Assembly (NCBI RefSeq): GCF_963675165.1 | Contig: NC_087385.1 | Coordinates: forward strand, 4,154,501 to 4,218,500 | Length of the DNA: 64,000 nt | Direction of reading: 5' to 3' | From: Halichondria panicea | Taxonomy: Eukaryota; Porifera; Demospongiae; Suberitida; Halichondriidae | Part shown: positions 49,374-64,000 of the stretch, piece after piece | Layout: every line of letters starts with the position of its first letter | Position numbering within the stretch: position 1 is the stretch's first letter | Made by a program: the position numbers and the translations under genes | The notes under the pieces: model-generated | What the model saw: only the letters and a program-made list of their open reading frames with translations | The model's database searches: none | Told to the model about the DNA's origin: nothing

Positions 49374-51693
49374 TCATACTTCTATATGAGGGTTTGACGG
49401 TTTGCCTTGCTGGATGAGTTGATCTTCTTGTTTCATTTTGGGTTTCTCAGTCCGAGTGTGCCACACCATCACCTGTGTATAAGAAATATGTACAGTATGT
49501 GATGTGTCAAGTGCAGAATTCAATTAACAAGCATCAATTAAAATATAATGAGCAAAACTAGTTACCATACAACTACTACACACAGTACCGCAATATAGGC
49601 ATTTCAGCAGAAGTTAAAGAGCATCATGGCATTCAATCACAGGGCAAAGCGCTAAGTGGATCTAATGTTGCATGCAGTCCATGCTCAAGTACATGCATAT
49701 ATACATGTATATGACTCTATACAAGTGTGCCATGAGGTTCGACTCCTTCAAATTTCTTTCAGCTACACCACAGCGTAAGCAAACAGTTTTGTGAGAGTGA
49801 TTCACATGAGTTCGATGTGGTTCGACTCCTTCCAACAGCAGCACCAGTTAAAGTTAAAGCCAGTAGGCTAGGATTGGTACCACTTTTGATTATAATGTTA
49901 TAGATACATGTAATGTATTTTTCTCACTTTTTTACAATCTAGTGGCCTTCCCTCCAGCTCCTCCTTGGTTACCAGGTGCTCCAGCAGGGAGCTCTCAAGG
50001 TTACCACGCAGCGCTTTAGGATTAATGTACGCTGTAGGCTTGGAGACAAGGAGATCCAGATTGACGGCAAAACCTTGGAAAACAGTGTGTTTACAAGGAT
50101 ACAAGTACAAGAAGAACAATGGAATAAGACACTCACTGGTGAATGGCTTTTAAAACTATACGATGCTCAGATTAGAGCCAAGAATACGCATACTCCACGC
50201 ATTGCCACACAACTCAACAACTACTCTCACCGGCCATGTCTATCGGGAACTTTCTTGTAGTGCCCCACTCAGCATACCATCCAGTCACATGACCATCCTT
50301 ACACAGCGGACCTTCAAACCTTAACCCACCCGTGATCCCCACCAGCCATACAGAGACAGTAGTAGTGTAGCGCATCTGGGGTTAAAACACATAGAATCAC
50401 AACAGTTAAACGACTAACTGTTTATGAACACTAATAGCAGCTGGATTGGTGATAATAAAACTGGACAAATGAAAGCACCGCAGGTGCTGATGCCTCGGTG
50501 AAGATGCCAAAGCTACATAACATAAACACTGACTTTTTTATTCAGTCCAATATCATGCATGCAAACTCAAAGAGTGGGTAATGATCGACCATGAATGTTG
50601 TTAAAAACGATCGATGCCAAAAGTTCAAGTCTAATGGCTGCCGTCTGCAGAGCCTTGCAGCTCTCTTCTCACTCTTGCAGCTACCAATAGCTAGCGTTCT
50701 AGTGCAGAGCTAGCTACTAAGTAGAGTAGCAACATTCGATAACAAGTTTGGCTACGTGCTCTTCTAAAAAGGCTGCAATGGCATTCCAAGTAAGCAAAAC
50801 TAGGCATAACTCGAGAACAAAGCATTATTTTGCAAATCCACGAATTAAAATCCATGACTAGAAGCCTATAGAAACTCTTACTTGCACTTGATTCATCCTT
50901 GAGCATCTGTAGCAGTCTACACATACACACACAGACACACACTACAGTATTCCTCGCTTGTGCATGTGCACCGAGGCATAATTAATGTTTACCTCTTCAA
51001 ATAGTACTGGGTCATAGGTGTTATCATCATCTCCAAAGTAGACCACACCCTTCTCATTGAGACCATCCCCTGCTTGTCTCTCCCTCAGCCAATCAATGGC
51101 CAGGTTCCTCTGCTCCACTCCGCGATTCTTTTTCCATTTCGGTTCATTCTCTGATAGTCTCATTTGCTCTGGAGTTCTTACATTCAGTTGTGTACTCTTA
51201 TCAATTTTGCAGCTCTCAATTCCCGAAAGCAATCTGGTAACTAGCCGAGTTTGCTGGTCTGAGTCTTCCACTAAGATCCAGTGCAGTTTAGGCACATGCA
51301 TTAAGGTCATACACAGCCTCAAAAGGTCAGCTTTCTGCGTCCATCTTTGGTAGGTGGGTGTTATCACGTAGATGGTGGGGAAGTTAACATTTACTCTGGT
51401 CTGCTTTTGGGTTAAGAGTTCTGTGAGATTTTGGAGTTCGGCCTTTGTTTGTTTGAGTTCTTGTTGCAGCGAAGTGATGAGGAGCGACTTAGACAATAGT
51501 TGATGGGTATAGCTCTCACCTGTGATGTGTTGTGTGTGTGGAGGGGAGGGAGGATGGTGAGTTCTTGTTGCAAATCATTATGTGAGGTACCTTGGTCAAG
51601 TTGATGTTGTGTGAAGAAGAACACTGTGAACACGTTGACGACCAGGAAAATTAGTAACACTCCAGCTAACCTGTATGGCCCCCTGAATAGCAT
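49374..51693 (-). CDS. B3GAT3: Glucuronosyltransferase I (B3GAT3-like)
   Basis: Five exons (51693-51520, 51487-50993, 50375-50231, 50073-49928, 49472-49374), 1059 nt, 352 aa. It is a type II Golgi membrane protein: short cytosolic start (MLFRGPYR), one membrane span ([19 protein letters not shown], residues 9-27), stem with coiled coil ([15 protein letters not shown]), then the GT43 catalytic domain. Visible: [29 protein letters not shown], donor-metal motif [23 protein letters not shown] with the general-base Glu, DMAGFAVNL, and the C-terminal [14 protein letters not shown] ending HIEV, which matches GlcAT-I closely. It adds the last GlcA of the xylose-galactose-galactose linker on which heparan and chondroitin sulfate are built. 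Intron 1 is only 32 nt. Intron 2 carries a dispersed repeat. Head to head with SRP54. Confidence 0.95.
50468..50983. repeat. GATGCCTCGGTG dispersed repeat, copy 3, in a B3GAT3 intron
   Basis: ATGAAAGCACCGCAGGTGCT ... GTGCATGTGCACCGAGGCATA; its right end is within 10 nt of the splice donor at 50992. Confidence 0.8.
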
Positions 51694-57281
<5,588 letters not shown>

Positions 57282-57910
57282 CAAACGCTAACATTACTGA
57301 TACTCACAAACTTTCTCATTCTCACTTTCTTGCAGTATTGTTGATAAATCTTACTGTTGTAGTTTGTCAGCCAGAGTTTTATGTCATGGTGAAGTTTGTG
57401 CCATAAAAATTGATCAGAATGGCACGATTTGCTGTCTGGTATACATCATAGCTATAACTTTAAAGCATTGCATTGCATTGTACAATTATTGTATAGCGGG
57501 TAATTTTCGTATGAACTACCATTTGAATATTATTTGTACAGCTCAGGATAGTGACGTTGAATCTATTGTGCCATCGGAGTTTTAATTTTAGGATGATGCT
57601 CTACGAAATATATGAAACTTTCTACCAGAAGGAAATCATCGTTTAATATAAATAGGTCCTATAATATTATTTGTATTGTGTGGCGCTCGATTTGAGCAAA
57701 CAAAACGTAAGCTATTTGCCTTACTCAATAACCTTGATTAATAGCTCTTTACCTTACCCACATCATAGATCTAACTCGCCCAAATGAAGTCACTCGATTC
57801 GTATATATGAATCATGCATAGCTTGAAGGACCTCCTCCGGCTTGAAGTTACGATACGCATCACGTGCTACTTAGTCTTAGATCCATCGCGCATGCTTATT
57901 AAAATCTATT
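57282..57910. other. Intergenic stretch, SRP54 3' end to the CBM21 gene
   Basis: About 57490-57610 resembles a decayed CCGTATA MITE (GTATAGCGGGTAATTTTCGT, then GCTCAGGATAGTGACGTTGA, the latter also inside 47290-47453). No gene recognised. Confidence 0.45.
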
Positions 57911-59583
57911 ATGTCTAGCGTTTGCCCTGTGTGGTCTCCGATAGCAACAATTAGTAGCGTGCAGAGAATTTCATTTATTCATGCAAGTATTGTCAAGAAG
58001 AAGATGGGGAAGAGAATACGTAGAAGGTTCAAGAAGGTCATCAAGACTGTTACCAAGATCATCTTCTGTAGAGGTTGCTCAACTCAAGTCATCCCCATTG
58101 ATGACAATCAAACTGATACAAATCCTAAACATTCCAAAATGAAGGTGATCATTCATTGACACCATTATAAGTAGATAATTACACTAGTCATTACTGTATA
58201 CAGTATCGGGAGATTATAGTGTTTTAGCTGTAACATATTTACATCCTTGTGAAATTGCAGAAACAGCTCAAGCAAAAAGTAATGTCAAGGTCTGCAAAAA
58301 ATCGAGCTGAGAGGCCAATCAATGAGACCTCCACTCCCATCACTGTGGTTGCTGCCACCAATTACTCTACTTCAACAAGGACCAGTATCGGGTCGGTTGA
58401 TAGTGAGACCTCCACTCCAATCACTGCAGTTGCTACCACCAGTCACTCCACCTCAGCAGGGACCAGTATCGGGCCAGTTGATAGTGAGACCACCACTGCA
58501 GTTGCTACCACCAGTCACTCCACCTCAGCAGGGACCAGTATCGGGCCAGTTGATAGTGAGACCACCACTGCAGTTGCTACCACCAGTCATTTTACCTCAG
58601 CAAGGACCAGTATCGGGCCAGCTCATAGTGAGACCTCAACCACTGTGGCAGCCACTGTTAGTTCAGCAAGGACCACTGGACCAGATAGATGCTCTCCTGA
58701 TGCCTCCACTCACACAAATATGGTAGAGCAAGAATATCTACAGGTGAGACCTGGATGTTATTGCTTTTAACTGTACTTTCCCTTTATTGCAATTTTCCCT
58801 GCGGAATCTCAGACCAATGAAGACACTGTTATGCTGAGTGTAGCAAGTGAACCTGTTGTGATCTCTAGAACACCTTCTGCTGAGCTCTTGGAAAAACTCG
58901 AGAAGTTCATAGAGAATCAAGAAGTTACCAGCCGGCCTTTGCCTGATCATTGTGAGATTGTCGATGCTTCCTTGCCTTGCAACACCGAGCAAGACGAACC
59001 ATTGAAACTCTCTGTTTCAGACATGTTATGCATTCAGAATGATCCAGTAAGTTACAAAAGATGGTATAGAAAAATTATTGAGAAGTATGTCTCTCATTAT
59101 TTTATGTAGGACCTGGCGGATCATATTGACAGATTCCAAGGGGGTGTTACCAAACGAGAACCTCTGTACATCGTTATCGATATCAAACTCTCAAGTCCTA
59201 CTATCTTCCAGTTTGATCAGCCACTCTTTCGTGAAGGTTGCTTTGCATCCCGCGTTCACAGAAAAAAGATATCTCTAGAATACTGCTTGTATGGATGTGA
59301 AAATGAGTTCACGGGATTCGTACGGGTGTCTGACTCTGTACCAGCAAAAAAGTTATTTGTTCATTACACACTTGATGAATGGAAATCATGCGCAGACGTT
59401 TCAGCCACCTTGATTAGGACTAATTACAAAGGAGAACAAACTAATAGATACGTGTTTGACCTACCGTACTTTAATCCTGGCTGCACTGACTTTGCCTTGT
59501 GTTTGGAGTCCGAAGATAGAAAGAGTTGGTGGGACAATAATTCTGGCAAGAACTACCGAGTTGGACTCGATTATAATTATTAG
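57911..59583 (+). CDS. CBM21 glycogen-targeting PP1 regulatory subunit (PPP1R3-like)
   Basis: Four exons (57911-58144, 58261-58743, 58813-59046, 59110-59583), 1425 nt, 474 aa. Exon 1 has a very basic segment (MGKRIRRRFKKVIKTVTKII). Exon 2 is a Ser/Thr-rich low-complexity region with 24-residue tandem repeats (TTSHSTSAGTSIGPVDSETT). Exon 4 is a CBM21 domain: FDQPLFREGCFASRV, ISLEYCLYGCENEFTGFVRV, FVHYTLDEWKSCADVSATL, and the closing signature WWDNNSGKNYRVGLDYN. In animals CBM21 occurs in PPP1R3 proteins, which bring protein phosphatase 1 to glycogen to activate glycogen synthase. I see no canonical RVxF PP1-docking motif directly before the domain (KLSVSDML is the nearest), so PP1 binding is unproven. 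ATG at 57911 is first; MGKR at 58004 is an alternative start. Confidence 0.8.
58429..58630. repeat. 72-bp coding tandem repeats in the CBM21 gene
   Basis: Copies begin GTTGCTACCACCAGTCA(C/T)T at 58429, 58501 and 58573, with a diverged earlier copy at about 58348-58400. The period is a multiple of three, so a second frame is also open across it; the spliced frame is the Ser/Thr-rich one. Confidence 0.9.
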
Positions 59584-60019
59584 CCACAAACTACATGTAT
59601 ACAGAACTCTTAATACAGCAATTCATATTCATGAATTTTTGTAAGCATGCAGTGTATAAGTTTCTGCCAGCCACAATGAACGGTGAACGTATGAAGTAGA
59701 AATCAGAAATTTGGGAAGTAGTATGTTGAGAAAATTGCTCCTAAAGTTTGGTATAATTATTAGGAAAAAAATCGTAATTATAATTATGTACTTTCTATCT
59801 TTATTACATAATCTTCTATATGCAGGAGAATATTTAATACAGTTCTGTTATTACTTTTTACACGTCAACGTTTGCATCAATGTTTTCTGGTATGCACAGG
59901 AGCAGATGAGGGGATGTCTTACTCTGCATAGTATTGCGGATTCACTATCGACTTAACCACTTTCCTTGTTTAAGTGCTCTGTATACATGTGTGGCTTATG
60001 CGTTAAAGTACAATGAATA

Positions 60020-60118
60020 TAATAATTATAGTCAGTAGCACTTAGCGGTTTGACATAATTGTATGGCATTTGTACATAGCTAGACGATACAGAATCTCCT
60101 GTAGTAAGACGCTCCATC
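60020..60118. repeat. Dispersed repeat, partner of 26318-26412
   Basis: Same orientation, with GCACTTAGCGGTTTGACATA and GTAGTAAGACGCTCCATC in the same order. Confidence 0.65.
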
Positions 60119-60350
60119 CCCTCATGTACGTGCTCCTGGTATGTATAAACCAATTAATTGAGGTACGTAATTAATTTTTACATTCATATAAAGGTTGAAA
60201 GTGACTTTAGTACAATCTCCTTCCCGGCCAGTAAAGCTTCTCTCGGCCATATAGTAGAATTCTGTACAGGATATAATTATGGTGAGCCTACTGTTCCATG
60301 TATCAATCTAGCTCTGCTCTCAACAAAATCTCACTCTTCCACTTCATGAG

Positions 60351-60473
60351 GGATTGATAGCGCAAGGCTACTCACAGAAGTTTGGTACCGATTACGATGA
60401 GACATTTTGTCCAGTCGTCAGACTCAAATCTAGGGCCTTGAAGAAAAGCTTAAGGCTACATGCAGTTTTACTT
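60351..60473 (+). pseudogene. Fragment of a Ty1/Copia-type reverse transcriptase
   Basis: Reads LIAQGYSQKFGTDYDETFCP followed by VVRLKSRALKKSLRL. This is the start of the Copia RT domain (ARLVAKGFxQxxGxDYxETFxPVVR). Neither integrase upstream nor the YVDD active site downstream is present; surrounding sequence is unassigned. A short dead fragment. Confidence 0.7.
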
Positions 60474-61882
60474 GAGGAGTCTTTGTTTTGGCAGGGACGC
60501 CATGTCATGCTGAACTAGGGGGTATATCACTGTGGAAATGTAGCGGCTGGTCAGAGTAGGCCTCCCCTCGAGACATGTATGTGTACTCAGAGCGATCCCT
60601 GTGTGTGTGTGTTGGGAAAGGCGGGTAGAATGAATGTGCACCATTGTGAAGGCCAATTGTACATAATTATTAAGTAGTGACAAGGTGATGCTTATACATT
60701 GCTTGTTGAGCTGTGCTTGCATTTTCTTCATGAGTTGCTTGGGGGGGGGGTCTAGATCTAGAGTGGGGTGTGAAAACTTCAACTCTTTAGAGTTACTTCT
60801 CTCTTCCTCTAAAAGTTCTGTTCTCTTTGCTACTATCAGAAGATGTCTTAGACTTGCACATGTGTTGGAGCAACTAGAACTTTATTGGCTGCTGGTACAG
60901 GAATCGCTATATGCTCTCCAAGTTCAGCGATGAACTGCACTTGACTTTCAGACTCTGAAACGTAGAAGAAAACACGCTAGATTAGCTCCTGATAACATAA
61001 AAAAACGCCATGCACATCATCATCTGCATGGTCTTGCCTAAACAATGGCAAGTACTTTAACTCACCATAATTATTTCCTGATGCATGGAACAATAATTAT
61101 GATATCAAGTGCATGTAAATGTGTGCACCAGACCTTTTTTCGCTCTGATAAGGTTTGGCCACGTTGAGCATAATAGGCATGCATGGGGTATGAGCAAACG
61201 TGAAAAACTTCTGTCTTTCCTTCATCTGATTCCGTTCCTTGCTTGCGACCCTGCGAGAGTGAGTAAGGGTGTGTTAGATTACAGCAAGAGACTCATATTA
61301 TATATAATTATGGTATCAGGATAGAACATTGACCGAACTGAGAGGTTAGCTCCTTATCATATCCTGGCTTATTAATTTTTGGCTCCTCCAGTTGACTCTT
61401 AATTCTCAATTCTCACAGTCTTACATATAGTTGTGTATAATGTAGCTATACAGCACAAGTACTCTCAGTTGATGCATTGAAGAGCAGTTATAGTCTACGC
61501 TTTCTCCGCCATTGAGAATGACAGATACAGAACAAATTTACAAATACAGTATGGTTTTACTTGCTTTAAGTTCGTACGTAGTGCACATTAATTAGTCAGT
61601 CCACCTAACCTTAAACTCATCCACACCCATGTCAATTCCTGTGGAGTGTTTGTATGGATGATGTGCATGTGAGTGTTTTGTGCAGGTGAGAGAACTGCAT
61701 GCTATCGGGACATACATACATAGTGGAAGGAGGGTGAAATGAGATTACTCGGACTTATCATATTCTATTACTCATAGAATAAGATTTCTAAGCAATCATT
61801 GGATCGATTAAAATACGAAATGGCTTATTTTATTTTAGCCTTGGAAATCTCACCTGAGAAATACAAATTTTCACACAAATAA
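60474..61882. other. Gene-free stretch
   Basis: AT-rich, with a few homopolymer and GT tracts (60600-60613, 60740-60750). No conserved coding segment, RNA gene or clear transposon end was recognised. Confidence 0.4.
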
Positions 61883-62726
61883 TTAATATGTAAAAGTTGT
61901 TCCTTTGTTGATCTTGGTATCGAATGAGACATCTGTTCCTGATGCAAACGATCGACTCCACACAACAGTCTGAGAGTTGAGTTGTACATGCCTGCACTCC
62001 TTGGAGCTCCAAGAAGCTTGTTACTCAGGATGCCAGGTTAGAGAGCCTCAGTACCATTTCTTGTAACACAATTACCGCAACCAAAATAGGAGTATTGACC
62101 AGCACCAATCAGGAATGCAGCTATGTCAGTGAGATCACTTGTACATTTAACAAAAATGGGAGCATGTGCTTGAACTACTTGACCCGCTTCAATCCCAGCA
62201 TTAGTCGATTAATGGAGACATTTTTCGCATAAAAGTACTCAATTTGAACAGCTTTGACGTAAGGCTGATCTGCTTCTTTCAGTTTGTCTTTTCCTAAGGC
62301 ATTTTGAACATCTCGTGTCAAATTCAGCATCCCCTCACCCCAAGCTTTCATTTTGGACTTGGACGGCTCACGGTAAAAGGTCGTATTCTCTCTTTGTGAA
62401 GAGGTAACAGCCATCACCACTAGCAACTTTTGTAGCATTTAAACAGATATTCAGCCACTATTGCCGGACATCAGAGTTTGACAAATCAAAAGCGTACTTT
62501 CCCTTCTTATCGACAACTAGAGTACCATATTGCTATCCCGTACGTAACAATTAGGATGCTCTTACTCTCTGTGCGTTTGTGTCCTTTGAGGAGCATCTTT
62601 AAAAGAGTTCATGTAAAAGTAGGTGGCAATGTGATAGCTTTCACAGCTTTCATGGCTATTATATACCTTCATTCATCATCGATATTCTTCACATCAAATC
62701 CTGTTATTTTACCAAAAGTAGCCATT
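61883..62726 (-). pseudogene. Broken glycoside-hydrolase-like secreted protein gene
   Basis: Minus strand in three or more frames. It starts near 62726 (MATFGKITGFDV), then KGKYAFDLSNSDVRQQ-like, WLNICLNATK and DGC, in the pattern W-x-x-x-C-L-N-A-T ... D-G-C-F of a hypothetical glycosyl-hydrolase family (GHL15-like; tentative). At 62438-62175 it continues with AWGEGMLNLTRDVQNALGKD; at 62160-61883 it gives QVVQAHAPIFVKCTSDLTD, AAFLIGAGQYSYFGCGN and a C-terminal VSFDTKINKGT. Stop codons and frameshifts occur throughout (e.g. GTEAL-stop near 62040). The same C-terminal part is intact at 63698-64000. A signal-peptide-like run (LLAVLCAIVPA) about 62890-62860 may be its first exon. Confidence 0.6.
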
Positions 62727-63512
62727 TGAAACCTAGCAATTACTAAGAGAGAATTCTCATTGAACTGTCCACTGGAGTTTGCTGAGTGAAAGAATATATA
62801 TATAATATATAATTTATATATAGGCAGAGTGTCCCAGGAGAACTGAGGCAGTACTGCCCAGCTGGGACTATAGCACAGAGAACAGCCAACAGCCTATTAA
62901 AAGGCCAGCATGACACACTTTCTTTCTCTATAACTATTATACTACTCAATGCATGCATGCATGCATGTGACAAATGTGAATCAGTTTAAGATAATGAATA
63001 TCCATGCATGCATGCTGTTCACGCTCAATGTAACATTAGAACCTTATTAACACCTTATGTTATGTAATATTTACTACTACCTTAACCATGATTTGATGTT
63101 GATATCACTCTTTTCTCATTGTTAATGGTCCACTTCCTCCCCTTTGTTGGTGTGCGAGCCTCTGGGGCCCCGCTCCACGTATTAAAGGTTTTGTTTACCT
63201 TTTTGCTTCACTTCACCTTAACTTCACTTTAACTTTGTTTTACCCTCACTTTACCCTGTATTGTCAGTTTATGTTTTGCTTCTCAATCTAAGAATTTAGT
63301 TAAGCTACACTGTGAAGTCAATTTGTCTATAACTAGTTGTTGTTGCCTATAGCTAGGGGCCTGTATCTAGCTAATTTGTCTAGCCTGTCTAGAATCCCTC
63401 TAGCACCAAGATAAGAGCTCAACACATGCAGACATATGTACGACACAACATGGTGCTAAAAACTTCAAAACAACACTGTACTGGCTGAAGTAGAGAAAAA
63501 CAGTGAAGGACA

Positions 63513-63607
63513 ATGGGGAGGAAGGGTAAGATTGGCAAGAGCCGTAAGGATAAGTTCTACCATCTCGCCAGAGAGACAGGATACAGAGCTAGATCTGCCT
63601 TCAAACT
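63513..63607 (+). CDS. FTSJ3: First coding exon of FTSJ3/Spb1 pre-rRNA methyltransferase
   Basis: [20 protein letters not shown] followed by [12 protein letters not shown] is the highly conserved N terminus of the Spb1/FTSJ3 family, nucleolar 2'-O-methyltransferases that act on large-subunit rRNA precursors. The exon ends AAACT|GTAAAG at a plausible donor; without splicing the frame stops at 63609. The K-x-D-K-F-Y and Y-R-A-R-S-A-F-K residues begin the FtsJ domain. No further exon is seen before the window ends, and the downstream DNA holds an antisense glycoside-hydrolase-like gene. So either intron 1 is long and contains that gene, or this exon is a stranded fragment. Confidence 0.8.
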
Positions 63608-63697
63608 GTAAAGGATAAAAACTGTCACACAAACTAATTTGTACGTAGATAGACTATTTATCTGTCCTATATACTGTATATACACATGCATGCTAAG

Positions 63698-64000
63698 TTA
63701 TTGTGACCACTTTATTGTTCCTTTGTTGGTCTTGGTATCGAATGAGACCTCTGTTCCTGATGCAAACAATCGACTCCACACACCAGTCTGAGAGTTGTAC
63801 ACACCTGTACTCTTTGGAGCTCCAAGAGGCTTGTCATATTCGGGACGCCAGGTTAGAGGCCTAGTATCATTTCCAGCAGCATTCCAGTTCCCACAGCCAA
63901 AATAGGAATATTGTCCAGCACCAATCAGGAATGTAGCTAAGTAGTTAGTGAGATCACTTGAGCATTTTACATTTACTGGTACATGTGCTTGTACAACTTG
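63698..64000 (-). CDS. Glycoside-hydrolase-like secreted protein, C-terminal part (runs off the window)
   Basis: An uninterrupted frame of 100 codons plus stop, open at the window edge: QVVQAHVPVNVKCSSDLTNY, TFLIGAGQYSYFGCGNWNAA, PLTWRPEYDKPLGAPKSTGV, then VWSRLFASGTEVSFDTKTNK and GTIKWSQ. It matches the broken copy at 61883-62726 (many positions identical), so the two are tandem duplicates of which this one looks functional. The pattern Y-F-G-C-G-N-W ... PLTWRPEYDKPLG ... F-A-S-G-T-x-V-x-F-D recalls hypothetical glycosyl hydrolases of the GHL15 type; catalytic residues would lie outside the window. Function tentative. It lies antisense and downstream of the FTSJ3 first exon. Confidence 0.6.
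   Translation of the reverse strand, partial: QVVQAHVPVNVKCSSDLTNYLATFLIGAGQYSYFGCGNWNAAGNDTRPLTWRPEYDKPLGAPKSTGVYNSQTGVWSRLFASGTEVSFDTKTNKGTIKWSQ

Noticed and set aside
58322-58726. Second open frame across the Ser/Thr repeats
   Set aside because: A 72-bp period keeps several frames open; only the other frame joins the spliced exons and the CBM21 domain.

Overview
The window is nuclear DNA from an animal: GT-AG introns, tRNA genes with no CCA, non-LTR retrotransposons, many MITEs, and metazoan genes such as a phospholipase C beta, a TRAF, SRP54 and a PPP1R3-like protein. Short introns, dense genes nested inside introns, several TRAF/MATH copies and a kelch-kinase fusion point to an early-branching animal, most likely a demosponge (inference; species not determined). 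All gene models were spliced by eye. The exons of seven multi-exon genes (kelch-kinase, LAP, CISD3-like, TRAF, PH adaptor, B3GAT3-like, SRP54) and of the PPP1R3-like gene add up to whole numbers of codons.

Layout. 0.3-1.8 kb: decayed tandem OTU-domain copies. 2.4-5.3 kb: kelch plus coiled-coil plus TKL-type kinase on the minus strand. 6.7-14.6 kb: a nested transposon block. An outer CACTG...CAGTG element holds a long foldback element, a CCGTATA MITE, a Crypton-like gene fragment and a 5'-truncated LINE; the LINE in turn carries a second copy of the same CACTG element and a small TIR cassette. 14.8-21.9 kb: a CISD3-like Fe-S protein (minus) head to head with a leucine aminopeptidase (plus), which has an intronless MATH gene in one intron. 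22.0-25.1 kb: repeats and a TRAF pseudogene. 25.1-42.2 kb: a phospholipase C beta on the minus strand, about 28 exons, whose introns hold a RING-TRAF gene, tRNA-Leu(CAG) and tRNA-Glu(TTC).

42.9-43.1 kb: SMIM12-like. 44.2-49.2 kb: a PH-domain adaptor with a series of tyrosine motifs. 49.4-51.7 kb: glucuronosyltransferase I (minus), head to head with SRP54 (51.9-57.3 kb). 57.9-59.6 kb: a CBM21 (PPP1R3-like) glycogen-targeting protein. 60-64 kb: a Copia RT scrap, a broken glycoside-hydrolase-like gene, the first exon of FTSJ3/Spb1, and an unbroken copy of the glycoside-hydrolase-like gene leaving the window.

The window is not an operon. Themes are signalling (PLC beta, TRAFs, kelch-kinase, PH adaptor), housekeeping (SRP54, LAP, B3GAT3, FTSJ3) and intense transposon nesting. 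The most interesting items are the self-nested transposon block, the CCGTATA MITE superfamily whose TA target duplication can be read against an empty site inside the window, the kelch-kinase fusion, and the PH adaptor with ITIM-like and YxN motifs.
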